DNA of 64,000 nucleotides from assembly GCF_009760915.1 (NCBI RefSeq), contig NZ_VIDQ01000005.1, forward strand, positions 62,001-126,000, in the 5' to 3' direction. Both the position numbers and the translations under genes were made by a program. Of this stretch, positions 1-8,608 are shown piece by piece. This stretch comes from Azohydromonas aeria. Lineage in GTDB: Bacteria > Pseudomonadota > Gammaproteobacteria > Burkholderiales > Burkholderiaceae_C. The first letter of the stretch is position 1. The number at the start of each line of letters is the position of its first letter. The notes beneath the pieces were generated by a model. The model did no database searches. It worked only from the letters and a program-made list of their open reading frames with translations, and was not told the DNA's origin.

Positions 1-1
1 G

Positions 2-655
2 CTGGGCGAGGACCTGGTCAAGCAGGTCTTCATTGCCGGGCTGGTGCACGACATCGGGCTGCTGGGCCTGTCCGACCAGCAGCTCGACAAGCCCACGGGC
101 CGCTACAGCGCCGACGAGATGGAGCACTACCGCAACCATGCGCTGCGCAGCGAGCAGGCGCTGCTGGCGCTGGACGACATGCACGCCCTGCTGCCGCTGG
201 TGCGCCACCACCACGAGCACTTCAACGGCTCGGGTTTCCCCGGGCAGCTCGCCGGCACGGCCATCCCGCTGGGCGCGCGCATCCTGGCCGTGGCCGATGC
301 CTGGGACGACCTGCTGCACGGCCAGACCATCGAGCAGAAGCTCTCGCCCCAGGAGGCGCGCGTGCTGATGCAGCGGCGCGGCGGGCTGCAGTTCGACCCG
401 CAGGTGCTGGAGGTTTTCCTGGAGCTGACCGCGCCCAGGGTGGCCGCCCCGGCGCCGGCGCGGCTGGTGCTGCCCACCAGCGCGCTCAAGGAAGGCATGG
501 TGCTGGCCGAGGACCTGCTGTCGGCGCAGGGCGTGATGATGCTGGCCGCCGGCCACCGGCTGACGGCGGCGCTGATCACGCGGCTCGCCGACTTCGAACG
601 CCGCCAGGGCTTGTCGCTGATGGCGGCGATCCAGCCCGCGGGCAGCGCCGGCTGA
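2..655 (+). CDS. HD-GYP domain protein, 3' part (5' end outside window)
   Basis: Open from the window edge, so the N-terminus is missing. The visible part carries the HD-GYP signature of cyclic-di-GMP phosphodiesterases: a GLVHDIG motif at the left edge, then HHHEHFNGSGFP (the GYP box appears as GFP) and GARILAVADAWD. A C-terminal tail (LKEGMVLAEDLL, LAAGHRLTAALI) is of the kind often found after HD-GYP domains. The motifs support a metal-dependent c-di-GMP hydrolase. Whether a response-regulator receiver or another sensor sits at the N-terminus cannot be seen. It ends at TGA 653-655, convergent with the next gene. Confidence 0.85.
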   Translation: MGEDLVKQVFIAGLVHDIGLLGLSDQQLDKPTGRYSADEMEHYRNHALRSEQALLALDDMHALLPLVRHHHEHFNGSGFPGQLAGTAIPLGARILAVADAWDDLLHGQTIEQKLSPQEARVLMQRRGGLQFDPQVLEVFLELTAPRVAAPAPARLVLPTSALKEGMVLAEDLLSAQGVMMLAAGHRLTAALITRLADFERRQGLSLMAAIQPAGSAG

Positions 656-683
656 GCGCCGGCCGGCCGCGCGGGCCGGGCGG

Positions 684-1610
<927 letters not shown>

Positions 1611-1737
1611 GGTTCTCCCTTCGTGCAATTCCCGCGATGCAGGTAAGGGGCAAATCCTGGGCCATTTGTTTCGGGCATGGCGCTTGCGGCACGCTGACGA
1701 TCCGTTTCGAAGAACGGCCAACCCGGAGGTTTCAACC

Positions 1738-2016
1738 ATGGCTGACTCACGCTCCACCGACGCCCATTTCGAACGCTACCGCGAGGAGTACGCGCGCCAA
1801 CTGGACGAGAAATACCGCGCCATGCGGCGCCAGGGCTCGCGCCACGGCGCGCATGCCCCCTGGCGCCAGGCGCCCGACGCCTCGCAGCACCAGGACAGCG
1901 CGCTCGAAGGCCTGGGCCGCGCCCTGTCGGCGCCGCTGTTCGGCGCCACCGACGAGCCGGCCGTGGAGAACCAGCCCGGGCGCGAAGACATTCCCGTCTC
2001 GGGCCGCATCGCCTGA
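1738..2016 (+). CDS. small hypothetical protein (92 aa)
   Basis: A GGAGG ribosome-binding site lies 9 nt before ATG 1738. The product is hydrophilic, rich in R, H, A and E, with no signal peptide or membrane segment. The first 35 residues (for example HFERYREEYARQLDEKYRAM) look helical and could form a short coiled coil; the C-terminal half looks disordered. I do not recognise a family. It is divergent from the DUF808 gene, with 127 nt between the two starts. The codon usage and the good RBS support a real gene; its function is unknown. Confidence 0.6.
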   Translation: MADSRSTDAHFERYREEYARQLDEKYRAMRRQGSRHGAHAPWRQAPDASQHQDSALEGLGRALSAPLFGATDEPAVENQPGREDIPVSGRIA

Positions 2017-2185
2017 CCCTCGCTGCACCGTCCGGGCCCGGGATCGCCTCGGGCCGGGCACGCCTGCCGCATTGCGGGCGATCCCCTAGGCGCCGGCCGG
2101 CCCGGGGTGGACATACTGCGGCGGCGCCACCCTGTGCACTTTGCTGCATGGGGTTGGGCCCCAACCCGGAACTCGCCTGCATCCC

Positions 2186-3349
2186 ATGGACTTTTCCCTT
2201 TCCCCGGCGCTGCTGGAGCTGCAGCAGCGCACCCGCCGCTTCATTGCCGAAGAAGTGATGCCGCTGGAGCGCGACGCGCGCCAGACACCGCACGGCCCCA
2301 GCGAGGAGCTGCGCCGCGAGCTGGTCGGCCGCGCCCGCGCCGCCGGGCTGCTCACGCCGCATGCCCCGCGCGAGCTGGGCGGCCTGGGGCTGACGCACGT
2401 GGAGAAGGCGATCGTTTTCGAGGAGGCCGGCTACTCCACGCTGGGCCCGACCGCACTCAACATCCACGCGCCCGACGAAGGGAACATCCACCTGCTGGAG
2501 CAGGTCGCCACGCCCGCGCAAAAGGATCGCTGGCTGCGCCCGCTGGTGCAGGGCCACACCCGGAGCTGCTTCGCGATGACGGAGCCCGCGCCCGGCGCCG
2601 GCGCCGACCCGTCGATGCTGGCCACCACCGCGGTGCGCGACGGCGACGAGTACGTGATCAACGGCCGCAAGTGGTTCATCACGGGGGCGGAGGGCGCGGC
2701 CTTCACCATCGTCATGGCGCGCATGGAGGACGGCTCGGCCAGCATGTTCCTGGCCGACATGGACCGCCCCGGCATCCGCATTGAGCGGTTGATGGATGCC
2801 ATGGACAGCTGCTTCACCGGCGGCCATGCCGTCATGGCCTTCGAGAACCTGCGCGTGCCCGCCGGCGACGTGCTGGGCGAGCTGGGCAAGGGGTTCAAGT
2901 ACGCGCAGGTGCGGCTGGCGCCGGCGCGCCTCACGCACTGCATGCGCTGGCTGGGCCAGGCGCGGCGCGCGCACGACGAGGCGCTGGCCTACGCGCGCGA
3001 GCGCCAGGCCTTCGGCAAGCCGCTGGGCGAGCACGAGGGCGTGAGCTTCATGCTCGCCGACAACGACATGGATTTACATACCGCCCGGCTGCACATCTGG
3101 CACACCGCCTGGCTGCTGGACCAGGGGCAGCGCTGCAACTTCGAATCGAGCCGCGCCAAGGTGGTCTGTTCGGAGGCCGAGTGGCGCGTGGTGGACCGCT
3201 GCGTGCAGATCCTGGGCGGCCAGGGCGTCACGGGCGAGCGCATCGTGGCGCGCATCTTCAGCGACCTGCGCGCCTTCCGCATCTACGACGGCCCGAGCGA
3301 GGTGCACCGGTTCAGCATGGGCAAGAAGATCGTGGCGGGGCGCGCATGA
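2186..3349 (+). CDS. acyl-CoA dehydrogenase family protein (ACAD10/11-like context)
   Basis: 387 aa, full length for the family. It shows the substrate/FAD region (CFAMTEPAPGAGADPSML), a middle beta-domain motif (VINGRKWFITGAEGAAF) and the C-terminal helical domain (YARERQAFGKPLGEHEG). The C-terminal motif is IYDGPSEVHR, so the position that carries the usual catalytic Glu in many ACADs (YEGT) is Asp368 here. The start ATG 2186 gives the typical N-terminus; an upstream TTG at 2141 is also open but poor. It is followed by a short linker element, an SDR, an APH-type kinase and DUF6285. That set suggests catabolism of a hydroxylated or branched acid through CoA esters. The exact substrate is unknown. 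Confidence 0.88.
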   Translation: MDFSLSPALLELQQRTRRFIAEEVMPLERDARQTPHGPSEELRRELVGRARAAGLLTPHAPRELGGLGLTHVEKAIVFEEAGYSTLGPTALNIHAPDEGNIHLLEQVATPAQKDRWLRPLVQGHTRSCFAMTEPAPGAGADPSMLATTAVRDGDEYVINGRKWFITGAEGAAFTIVMARMEDGSASMFLADMDRPGIRIERLMDAMDSCFTGGHAVMAFENLRVPAGDVLGELGKGFKYAQVRLAPARLTHCMRWLGQARRAHDEALAYARERQAFGKPLGEHEGVSFMLADNDMDLHTARLHIWHTAWLLDQGQRCNFESSRAKVVCSEAEWRVVDRCVQILGGQGVTGERIVARIFSDLRAFRIYDGPSEVHRFSMGKKIVAGRA

Positions 3350-3429
3350 GCGCCGCCGCACGGCCGCTCCGAAGGCGGCACTCCGTCCCCCGCGGGGGGA
3401 CCGCGCGCAGCGCGAGGAGGCATCAATGA
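3346..3429 (+). repeat. 84-nt coupled linker element, copy 1 (27-codon mini-ORF plus hairpin)
   Basis: Starts with ATG overlapping the stop of the acyl-CoA dehydrogenase gene and ends with TGA overlapping the ATG of the SDR gene, leaving an open 27-codon frame between them. A second copy lies at 36565-36648 with the same length and the same overlaps on both sides; about 85% of bases and 21 of 27 residues agree. A perfect 7-bp stem with a 3-nt loop lies at 3385-3401 (GTCCCCC, GCG, GGGGGAC). The downstream end supplies GAGGAGG as ribosome-binding site for the SDR gene. It looks like a dispersed element that keeps translation coupled between neighbours. Confidence 0.7.
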
Positions 3430-4205
3430 GCGGCGCCATTGAAGGCATGTTCCGACTCGACGGCCGGCTGGCGCTGGTCACCGGCGCCTCCAGCGGGTTG
3501 GGCCGGCACTTCGCGCTGACGCTGGCGCGCGCCGGGGCGCGCGTGGCCGTGGCCGCCCGGCGCGTGGAGGCGCTGCAGGCGCTGGTGGACGAGATCCGGG
3601 CGCTGGGCCGCGACGCCTGGGCGCTGCCGCTGGACGTGGCCGACGCCGCCAGCGTGCGCGGTTGCTTCGACGCCCTGGCGGCACAGGCCGGCGTGCCGGA
3701 GATCCTGGTCAACAACGCCGGCACCACCGTCACGAAACCGCTGCTGCACCAGACCGAGGCCGACTGGGACCTGGTGGTCGATACCAACCTGAAAGGCGCC
3801 TGGCTGGTGGCCACCGAGGCCGCGCGCCGGCTGGTGGATGCCGGGCGCGGCGGCAGCCTGGTGAACATCGCCTCGATCCTGGCCGAGCGCCAGGCCGGCG
3901 GCGTGGCGCCCTATGCCATCTCCAAGGCCGGGCTGGTGCAGGCGACCAAGTCGATGGCGCTGGAGCTGGCGCGCCACGGCATCCGCGTCAATGCGCTGCT
4001 GCCCGGCTACGTGGTGACGGACCTGAACCGCGAGTTCCTGCAGTCGGACGCGGGCAACAAGCTGCGGTCGCGCATTCCGAGCCGGCGCTTCGGCGAGATG
4101 GAAGACCTCGACGGCCCGCTGCTGCTGCTGGCCAGCGACGCCGGCCGCGCCATCTCCGGCGCGACGCTGGCGGTGGACGGCGCACACCTGGTGAGCTCGC
4201 TGTGA
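3426..4205 (+). CDS. SDR family oxidoreductase
   Basis: 259 aa, standard length for a classical short-chain dehydrogenase. The cofactor motif TGASSGLG is at residues 19-26, NNAG at 96-99, and the catalytic set is Asn121, Ser150, Tyr163 and Lys167 (YAISK). The C-terminus (ASDAGRAISGATLAVDG) is typical. An NAD(P)-dependent oxidation or reduction of a hydroxyl/keto group on an acyl-CoA or related acid is likely. It starts 4 nt inside the linker element's stop and overlaps the next gene through GTGA at 4202, so it is part of a translationally coupled operon with the ACAD and the APH-type kinase. Confidence 0.9.
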   Translation: MSGAIEGMFRLDGRLALVTGASSGLGRHFALTLARAGARVAVAARRVEALQALVDEIRALGRDAWALPLDVADAASVRGCFDALAAQAGVPEILVNNAGTTVTKPLLHQTEADWDLVVDTNLKGAWLVATEAARRLVDAGRGGSLVNIASILAERQAGGVAPYAISKAGLVQATKSMALELARHGIRVNALLPGYVVTDLNREFLQSDAGNKLRSRIPSRRFGEMEDLDGPLLLLASDAGRAISGATLAVDGAHLVSSL

Positions 4206-5248
4206 GCGCGGGGCTCGACGACGCCCAGCGCGCCTCGCTGGAAGGCTTCATCGCCCAGGCCGCGGGTGCGCGCTCGGCCGCCGTCACGCAGTCGCAGCTG
4301 CTCTCCGGGGGCGCGATCCAGGAGAACTGGCGGCTGGACGTTCAACTCGACGGCGGCCCGCTCGAAGGCGATCTGTCGGCCGTGCTGCGCTGCGACTCGC
4401 CCTCGGCCGGCGTGGCGACCAGCCACGGCCGGGCGCAGGAGTTCGCACTGCTGAAAGCGGCTCACGCGGCCGGCGTGACCGTGCCCGAGCCGCTGTGGCT
4501 GTGCGAGGACCGGGCTGTGTTCGGGCGGCCCTTCTTCGTGATGCGGCGCGTGGCGGGCACGGCGGCGGCGCACCGCATCGTGAAGGACCCGGCGCTGGGC
4601 GGCGACCGCGTGCGGCTGGCCGAACAGCTCGGGCGCGAGCTGGCGCGCATCCACTCGATCCGCCCGCCGCGGGCCGACCTGGCCTTCCTGCAGCGGCCGG
4701 AGCTGTCGCCGCCGGCGTGGCTGGTCGCTCGCGCGCGGCGCTGGCTCGACGGCCACGACACGCCGCACCCGGTGCTGGAGTGGGGCCTGCGCTGGCTGGA
4801 GCGGCACGCGCCGCCGGCGGGGGAACTGACGCTCTGCCACCGCGACTACCGCAGCGGCAACTACATGGTGGACGGCCAGGGGCTGACCGGCATCCTGGAC
4901 TGGGAGTTCGCCGGCTGGAGCGACCCGCTGGAGGACATCGGCTGGTTCTGCGCCAAGTGCTGGCGCTTCGGCCGCAACGAGCTGGAGGCCGGCGGCATCG
5001 GCGCGCGCGAGGATTTCTACCGCGGCTACGAAGCCGAATCGGGCCGGCGCATCGAGCGCGACCGGGTGCGCTACTGGGAAGTCATGGCGCACGTGAACTG
5101 GGCGCTGATCTCGATCCAGCAGGCGCAGCGGCACGTGTCGGGCGAAGAAAGTTCATTGCTGCTGGCCCTGACCGCCCACATCACGCCCGAGCTGGAACTG
5201 GAACTCCTCCACATGACCCGCGGCGACGAGGTATCGAACCATGCGTGA
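4202..5248 (+). CDS. APH-type phosphotransferase family protein
   Basis: 348 aa. It has the aminoglycoside phosphotransferase-like kinase fold: catalytic loop HRDYRSGN (His213, Asp215, Asn220) and metal-binding Asp233 in ILDWEFAGWSDPLEDIGWF. In this family the loop does not mean antibiotic resistance; relatives next to acyl-CoA dehydrogenases resemble the kinase domain of animal ACAD10/ACAD11, which acts on 4-hydroxyacyl-CoA. The GTG start overlaps the SDR stop, and the next gene starts 8 nt before this stop. The inferred role is phosphorylation of a hydroxyacyl-CoA before the dehydrogenase-family step. Confidence 0.85.
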   Translation: MSAGLDDAQRASLEGFIAQAAGARSAAVTQSQLLSGGAIQENWRLDVQLDGGPLEGDLSAVLRCDSPSAGVATSHGRAQEFALLKAAHAAGVTVPEPLWLCEDRAVFGRPFFVMRRVAGTAAAHRIVKDPALGGDRVRLAEQLGRELARIHSIRPPRADLAFLQRPELSPPAWLVARARRWLDGHDTPHPVLEWGLRWLERHAPPAGELTLCHRDYRSGNYMVDGQGLTGILDWEFAGWSDPLEDIGWFCAKCWRFGRNELEAGGIGAREDFYRGYEAESGRRIERDRVRYWEVMAHVNWALISIQQAQRHVSGEESSLLLALTAHITPELELELLHMTRGDEVSNHA

Positions 5249-5663
5249 CCACCCTGACGGGGCCGAGTTGCTGCAGGCGGCGCGCGCGCTGCTGCGCGAC
5301 GCCGTGCTCCCTGCCCTGCCCGCCGAGCAGCGCCACAACGCGCTGATGATTGCCAACGCCCTGGGCATCGCCGAGCGGCAGCTGCGCGCGGGGGATGCGC
5401 CGGCGCTGGCGGAATGGCGCTCGCTGCGCTCACTGCTGGGCATCGGCCTGGATGGCGATGACGAGGACCCGTGCGCGCCACCGGCCGCCGACGAGCTGGA
5501 AGCCACGCTGGCCGGGTTGAACCGCGTGCTGGTGCAGCGCATCCGCGCCGGCGAGGCCGACCCGGGGCAGCCGCTGCACGCGGGGCTGATGCATCACCTG
5601 GAATCCGTCGCGCTGCAGCGGGTGGCGGAAAGCAATCCGAAGGCGTTGCCGGTGGGGGATTGA
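5241..5663 (+). CDS. DUF6285 domain protein
   Basis: 140 aa, helical and without a signal peptide. It resembles the small DUF6285 proteins that usually sit directly after APH-type kinases in acyl-CoA operons (features such as LLQAARALLRD and HNALMIANALGIAERQL). The ATG at 5241 lies inside the kinase gene, so translation is coupled. Function unknown; the constant gene neighbourhood suggests a partner or regulator of the kinase. It is the last gene of the operon; only a weak GC stem (around 5663-5685) precedes the ptxS promoter. Confidence 0.75.
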   Translation: MRDHPDGAELLQAARALLRDAVLPALPAEQRHNALMIANALGIAERQLRAGDAPALAEWRSLRSLLGIGLDGDDEDPCAPPAADELEATLAGLNRVLVQRIRAGEADPGQPLHAGLMHHLESVALQRVAESNPKALPVGD

Positions 5664-5693
5664 GGCCTCCAAACTGGCCTTCGGGGCTTTTCT

Positions 5694-5707
5694 TGAAACC
5701 GGTTTCC
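5694..5707. promoter_or_regulatory. PtxS operator upstream of ptxS
   Basis: The perfect palindrome GAAACCGGTTTC (5695-5706), preceded by T, lies 26 nt before the LacI-family start codon. It matches the operator known for PtxS of Pseudomonas (TGAAACCGGTTTCA). Two further copies precede kguE. It indicates autoregulation. Confidence 0.85.
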
Positions 5708-5731
5708 GTGCGAGCGGACTACAGTAACAGC

Positions 5732-6781
5732 ATGTCTGCCCCGTCCACCGCCGCCGCCGTGTCCCGCCCCCGCCCCACCATCGACGACGTCGCCCGCGAA
5801 GCCGGCGTCTCGAAAGCGACGGTGTCGCGCGTCCTGAACCGCCGCGGCGAGCTGATGAGCCCCGAGCTGGCGGCGCGCGTGCAGGAGGCCATCGAGCGCC
5901 TGGGCTACGCGCCCAGCCCCATGGCGCAGGCGCTCAAGCGCGGGCGGTCGCGGCTCATCGGGCTGGTGGTGGCGGACGTGGCCAATCCCTTCTCGGTGGC
6001 GGTGCTGCAGGGCGCGGAGAAGGTCTGCCGCGCCGCGGGCTACATGCTCATGCTCTTCAACCTGGGCGACGACGAGGCACGTGAGCGCGAGGCGATCGCG
6101 GCGCTTGCCTCGTACCAGGTCGAGGGCTTCATCCTCCACGCCCTGGGCCGCGAGCGGCAAGTGCTCGACGACGCGCTGCAGCGCGGCAAGCCGATCGTGC
6201 TGGTGGACCGGGCGCTGGACGCGCCGCTGGACCTGGTGGGCCTCGACAACGCGCAGGCCGTGCCGCTGGCGCTGGCGCACCTGCTGCAACAGGGCTGGAA
6301 CGAGCTGCTGTTCGTCACCGAGCCGATCCACCACGCCAGCTCGCGCAAGGAACGGCATGCCGCCTTCCACGCCTTCGTGGACGCGCACGCCGGCCCCTGC
6401 CGCGGGGAAAGCGTCGAATGCGCGCCCGGCGACGACGCGGCGCTGGACGGGGCCCTGCGCGCCCTGCTGCATCGCGCCGGCAAGAAGCGCCGCCCGGCGG
6501 TGCTGGCGGTCAATGCCGTGGTGAGCCTGCGCGTGGCCGCCGCCGCCAAGCGCCTGGGGCTCACGCTCGGCCGCGAGCTGGGCCTGGTCGGCTTCGACGA
6601 GACCGACTGGGCAGGACTGGTGGGACCGGGCATCACCACGCTGGCCCAGCCCACCGGCGAGATCGGCGAGCGCGCGGCGCGCTGCCTGATCGAGCGCCTC
6701 GAAGGCCAGCCCGTCGAGCCCCGGCGCTTCCGCTTCCCGGCCCGGCTGATCGTGCGCGGGTCGTCGCAGGACGGCGCCTGA
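5732..6781 (+). CDS. ptxS: LacI-family repressor PtxS (2-ketogluconate regulator)
   Basis: 349 aa. The N-terminal LacI helix-turn-helix is at residues 16-40 (TIDDVAREAGVSKATVSRVL), followed by a periplasmic-binding-protein-like effector domain (RLIGLVVADVANPFSVAVLQ) to the C-terminus. Three facts identify it as the PtxS ortholog: three copies of the known PtxS palindrome flank the gene, the downstream genes are kguE, kguK and kguD, and the length fits. In Pseudomonas, PtxS represses the kgu genes and itself and is released by 2-ketogluconate. The start ATG 5732 sits just before the conserved HTH; the open frame extends further upstream into DUF6285 but makes no sense there. Confidence 0.88.
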   Translation: MSAPSTAAAVSRPRPTIDDVAREAGVSKATVSRVLNRRGELMSPELAARVQEAIERLGYAPSPMAQALKRGRSRLIGLVVADVANPFSVAVLQGAEKVCRAAGYMLMLFNLGDDEAREREAIAALASYQVEGFILHALGRERQVLDDALQRGKPIVLVDRALDAPLDLVGLDNAQAVPLALAHLLQQGWNELLFVTEPIHHASSRKERHAAFHAFVDAHAGPCRGESVECAPGDDAALDGALRALLHRAGKKRRPAVLAVNAVVSLRVAAAAKRLGLTLGRELGLVGFDETDWAGLVGPGITTLAQPTGEIGERAARCLIERLEGQPVEPRRFRFPARLIVRGSSQDGA

Positions 6782-6822
6782 ACCCCGGTTCGTCCATCTC
6801 CGGGAAAGCCCGCATACCGTTC

Positions 6823-6836
6823 TGAAACCGGTTTCT
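6823..6836. promoter_or_regulatory. PtxS operator 1 of the kgu operon
   Basis: TGAAACCGGTTTCT: the same 12-bp palindrome (6824-6835) as upstream of ptxS. Its centre is 24 bp from the next copy, so two dimers could bind almost on the same face of the helix. Confidence 0.85.
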
Positions 6837-6846
6837 TAAACTTGCC

Positions 6847-6860
6847 TGAAACCGGTTTCT
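6847..6860. promoter_or_regulatory. PtxS operator 2 of the kgu operon
   Basis: TGAAACCGGTTTCT, palindrome at 6848-6859, ending 19 nt before the kguE start. Binding here would block promoter clearance or translation start of the operon. Confidence 0.85.
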
Positions 6861-6878
6861 GAGGTTCGGTCCATCGCC

Positions 6879-7646
6879 ATGACACTTCCGCCCGTCCTGA
6901 TTTCCCTTGGCGCCTTCGGCGCGTCCGAAGTGCGCCGCCATGGCCAGTGCGGGTTCGCGCGGCTGGCGGCCGAGGCCGGGGCGGACGGCGTGGAGGTACG
7001 TGCCGAACTGCTCACCGACCCGGCGCGCGAGCTGCCGGCGCTCGCGGCGCTGGCCGATGCCGCCGGGCTGGCGCGCGTCCATTCCAGCCCGGACGGGCTG
7101 TGGAACGCTGAAGGCGCACTGGACGAATCGGCGCTGGAGCGCGCCCTGGAGCAGGCGCGGCTGCTGGGCGCGCCGCGGCTGAAGATCTCCATCGGTGGCT
7201 ACGTGAGCGGCGGGCGCGGCCTGGAGCGGCTGGCGCGCCGGCTGTCCGGGACCCCGGTGCAATTGCTGATCGAGAACGACCAGACGGAAGCCGCCGGCAC
7301 CCTGCCCGCGCTGCGCCGCTTTTTCGCCGACGCGCGGGCCGCCGGCCTGCTCCTGCCCCTGACCTTCGACATGGGCAACTGGCACTGGCTGGGCGAGGAC
7401 CCGCTGCAGGCGGCGCAGGCGCTCGCGCCCGAAGTCGGCTACGTGCACTGCAAGGGCGTGCAGCGCCGGCCGGACCGCTGGGTGGCCGTGCCGCTGCGGG
7501 AGTCGGCCGCCCCGTGGCGCGCCGTGCTGCGCGCGCTGCCCGCGGGCGTGCCGCGCGCCATCGAGTACCCATTGCAGGGCGACGACCTGGCGGCCGTGAC
7601 GCGCGCCGAAATCGCCCTGCTGCGCCGCGTGGAGACCGATCGATGA
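6879..7646 (+). CDS. kguE: KguE-like sugar isomerase/epimerase (TIM barrel)
   Basis: 255 aa, sugar phosphate isomerase/epimerase-type TIM barrel. Visible features are GADGVEVRAELL near the N-terminus, a metal-ligand-like glutamate in LLIENDQTE, then LTFDMGNWHW and YVHCKGVQ as barrel-strand ends. It is the first gene after the double PtxS operator and overlaps kguK by ATGA at 7643. In Pseudomonas, kguE heads the 2-ketogluconate operon; its exact reaction is not settled. The start ATG 6879 follows the operators directly; the Shine-Dalgarno (gaggttcgg) is modest. Confidence 0.82.
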   Translation: MTLPPVLISLGAFGASEVRRHGQCGFARLAAEAGADGVEVRAELLTDPARELPALAALADAAGLARVHSSPDGLWNAEGALDESALERALEQARLLGAPRLKISIGGYVSGGRGLERLARRLSGTPVQLLIENDQTEAAGTLPALRRFFADARAAGLLLPLTFDMGNWHWLGEDPLQAAQALAPEVGYVHCKGVQRRPDRWVAVPLRESAAPWRAVLRALPAGVPRAIEYPLQGDDLAAVTRAEIALLRRVETDR

Positions 7647-8608
7647 ATACCCCCCCTGACACCCGCCCCGCCCTCGACGTCGTCACCCTGGGCGAGGCCA
7701 TGCTGATGCTCGTGGCCGACGAGGCCGGGCCGCTGGAAGACGTGCAGCACTTCCACAAGCGCACGGCGGGCGCGGAAACCAACGTCGCCATCGGGCTGTC
7801 GCGACTGAACCTGCGCGTCGGCTGGGGCAGCCGGCTGGGCGCGGACTCGATGGGCCGCTACCTGCTGGCCGAGATGCGGCGCGAGGGCATCGACTGCTCT
7901 CGCGTGGAGATGGCCGCCGGCGAGCGCAGCGGCTTCCAGTTCAAAGGCAAGGTGCTCGACGGCAGCGACCCGCCGGTGGAGTACCACCGCGCCGGCTCGG
8001 CCGCCAGCCGCATGGCGCTCGCCCACCTGGACGAGGCCTGGCTGCTGGGCGCGCGGCAGCTGCACGTCACGGGCGTGTTCCCGGCGCTGTCGGCGAGCAC
8101 GCTGGAGGTCACGCGCCGTGCCATCGCCGTGATGCGCGCGGCCGGCCGGCGCCTGTCCTTCGACCCGAACCTGCGCCCCACGCTTTGGGCCTCGCAGGAC
8201 CTCATGCGCGACACGCTCAACGGGCTGGCCGTGCAGTGCGAGCTGGTGCTGCCGGGCATCGAGGAGGGCTTCATCCTCACCGGCACGCGCGACCCGCAGG
8301 GCATCGCCCGCTTCTACCGCGAGCGCGGCGTCGCCACCGTCATCGTCAAGCTGGGTCCGGACGGCGCGTACTTCGACGACGCGGCGCAGGGCACCGGCCG
8401 CGTGGACGCCTTTCCCGTCGAGAAGGTGGTGGACACCGTGGGCGCCGGCGACGGCTTCGCCGTGGGCGTGATCAGCGCGCTGCTCGAAGGCCGCACCGTG
8501 GCCGAGGCCGCGCGCCGCGGCGCCTGGATCGGGGCGCGCGCCGTGCAGGTCACGGGCGACACCGAGGGGCTGCCCACGCGCGCGCAACTGCAGGAGGCCG
8601 GACTGTGA
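7643..8608 (+). CDS. kguK: 2-ketogluconate kinase (PfkB family)
   Basis: 321 aa, ribokinase/PfkB fold. The N-terminal TLGEAMLMLVADEAG, the GAETNVAIGLSRL motif and the C-terminal PfkB signature DTVGAGDGF (264-272, catalytic Asp270) are all present. Family members phosphorylate 2-ketogluconate or 2-keto-3-deoxygluconate. The PtxS operators and kguE/kguD neighbours favour 2-ketogluconate, giving 2-keto-6-phosphogluconate. The start at 7643 overlaps the kguE stop; an upstream in-frame start at 7514 lies inside kguE and is not used. It overlaps kguD by GTGA. Confidence 0.85.
   Translation: MNTPPDTRPALDVVTLGEAMLMLVADEAGPLEDVQHFHKRTAGAETNVAIGLSRLNLRVGWGSRLGADSMGRYLLAEMRREGIDCSRVEMAAGERSGFQFKGKVLDGSDPPVEYHRAGSAASRMALAHLDEAWLLGARQLHVTGVFPALSASTLEVTRRAIAVMRAAGRRLSFDPNLRPTLWASQDLMRDTLNGLAVQCELVLPGIEEGFILTGTRDPQGIARFYRERGVATVIVKLGPDGAYFDDAAQGTGRVDAFPVEKVVDTVGAGDGFAVGVISALLEGRTVAEAARRGAWIGARAVQVTGDTEGLPTRAQLQEAGL

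Noticed and set aside
4202..5248. Aminoglycoside resistance gene
   Set aside because: The APH fold is present, but the operon with ACAD, SDR and DUF6285 fits the acyl-CoA-associated kinase group, not a resistance enzyme.
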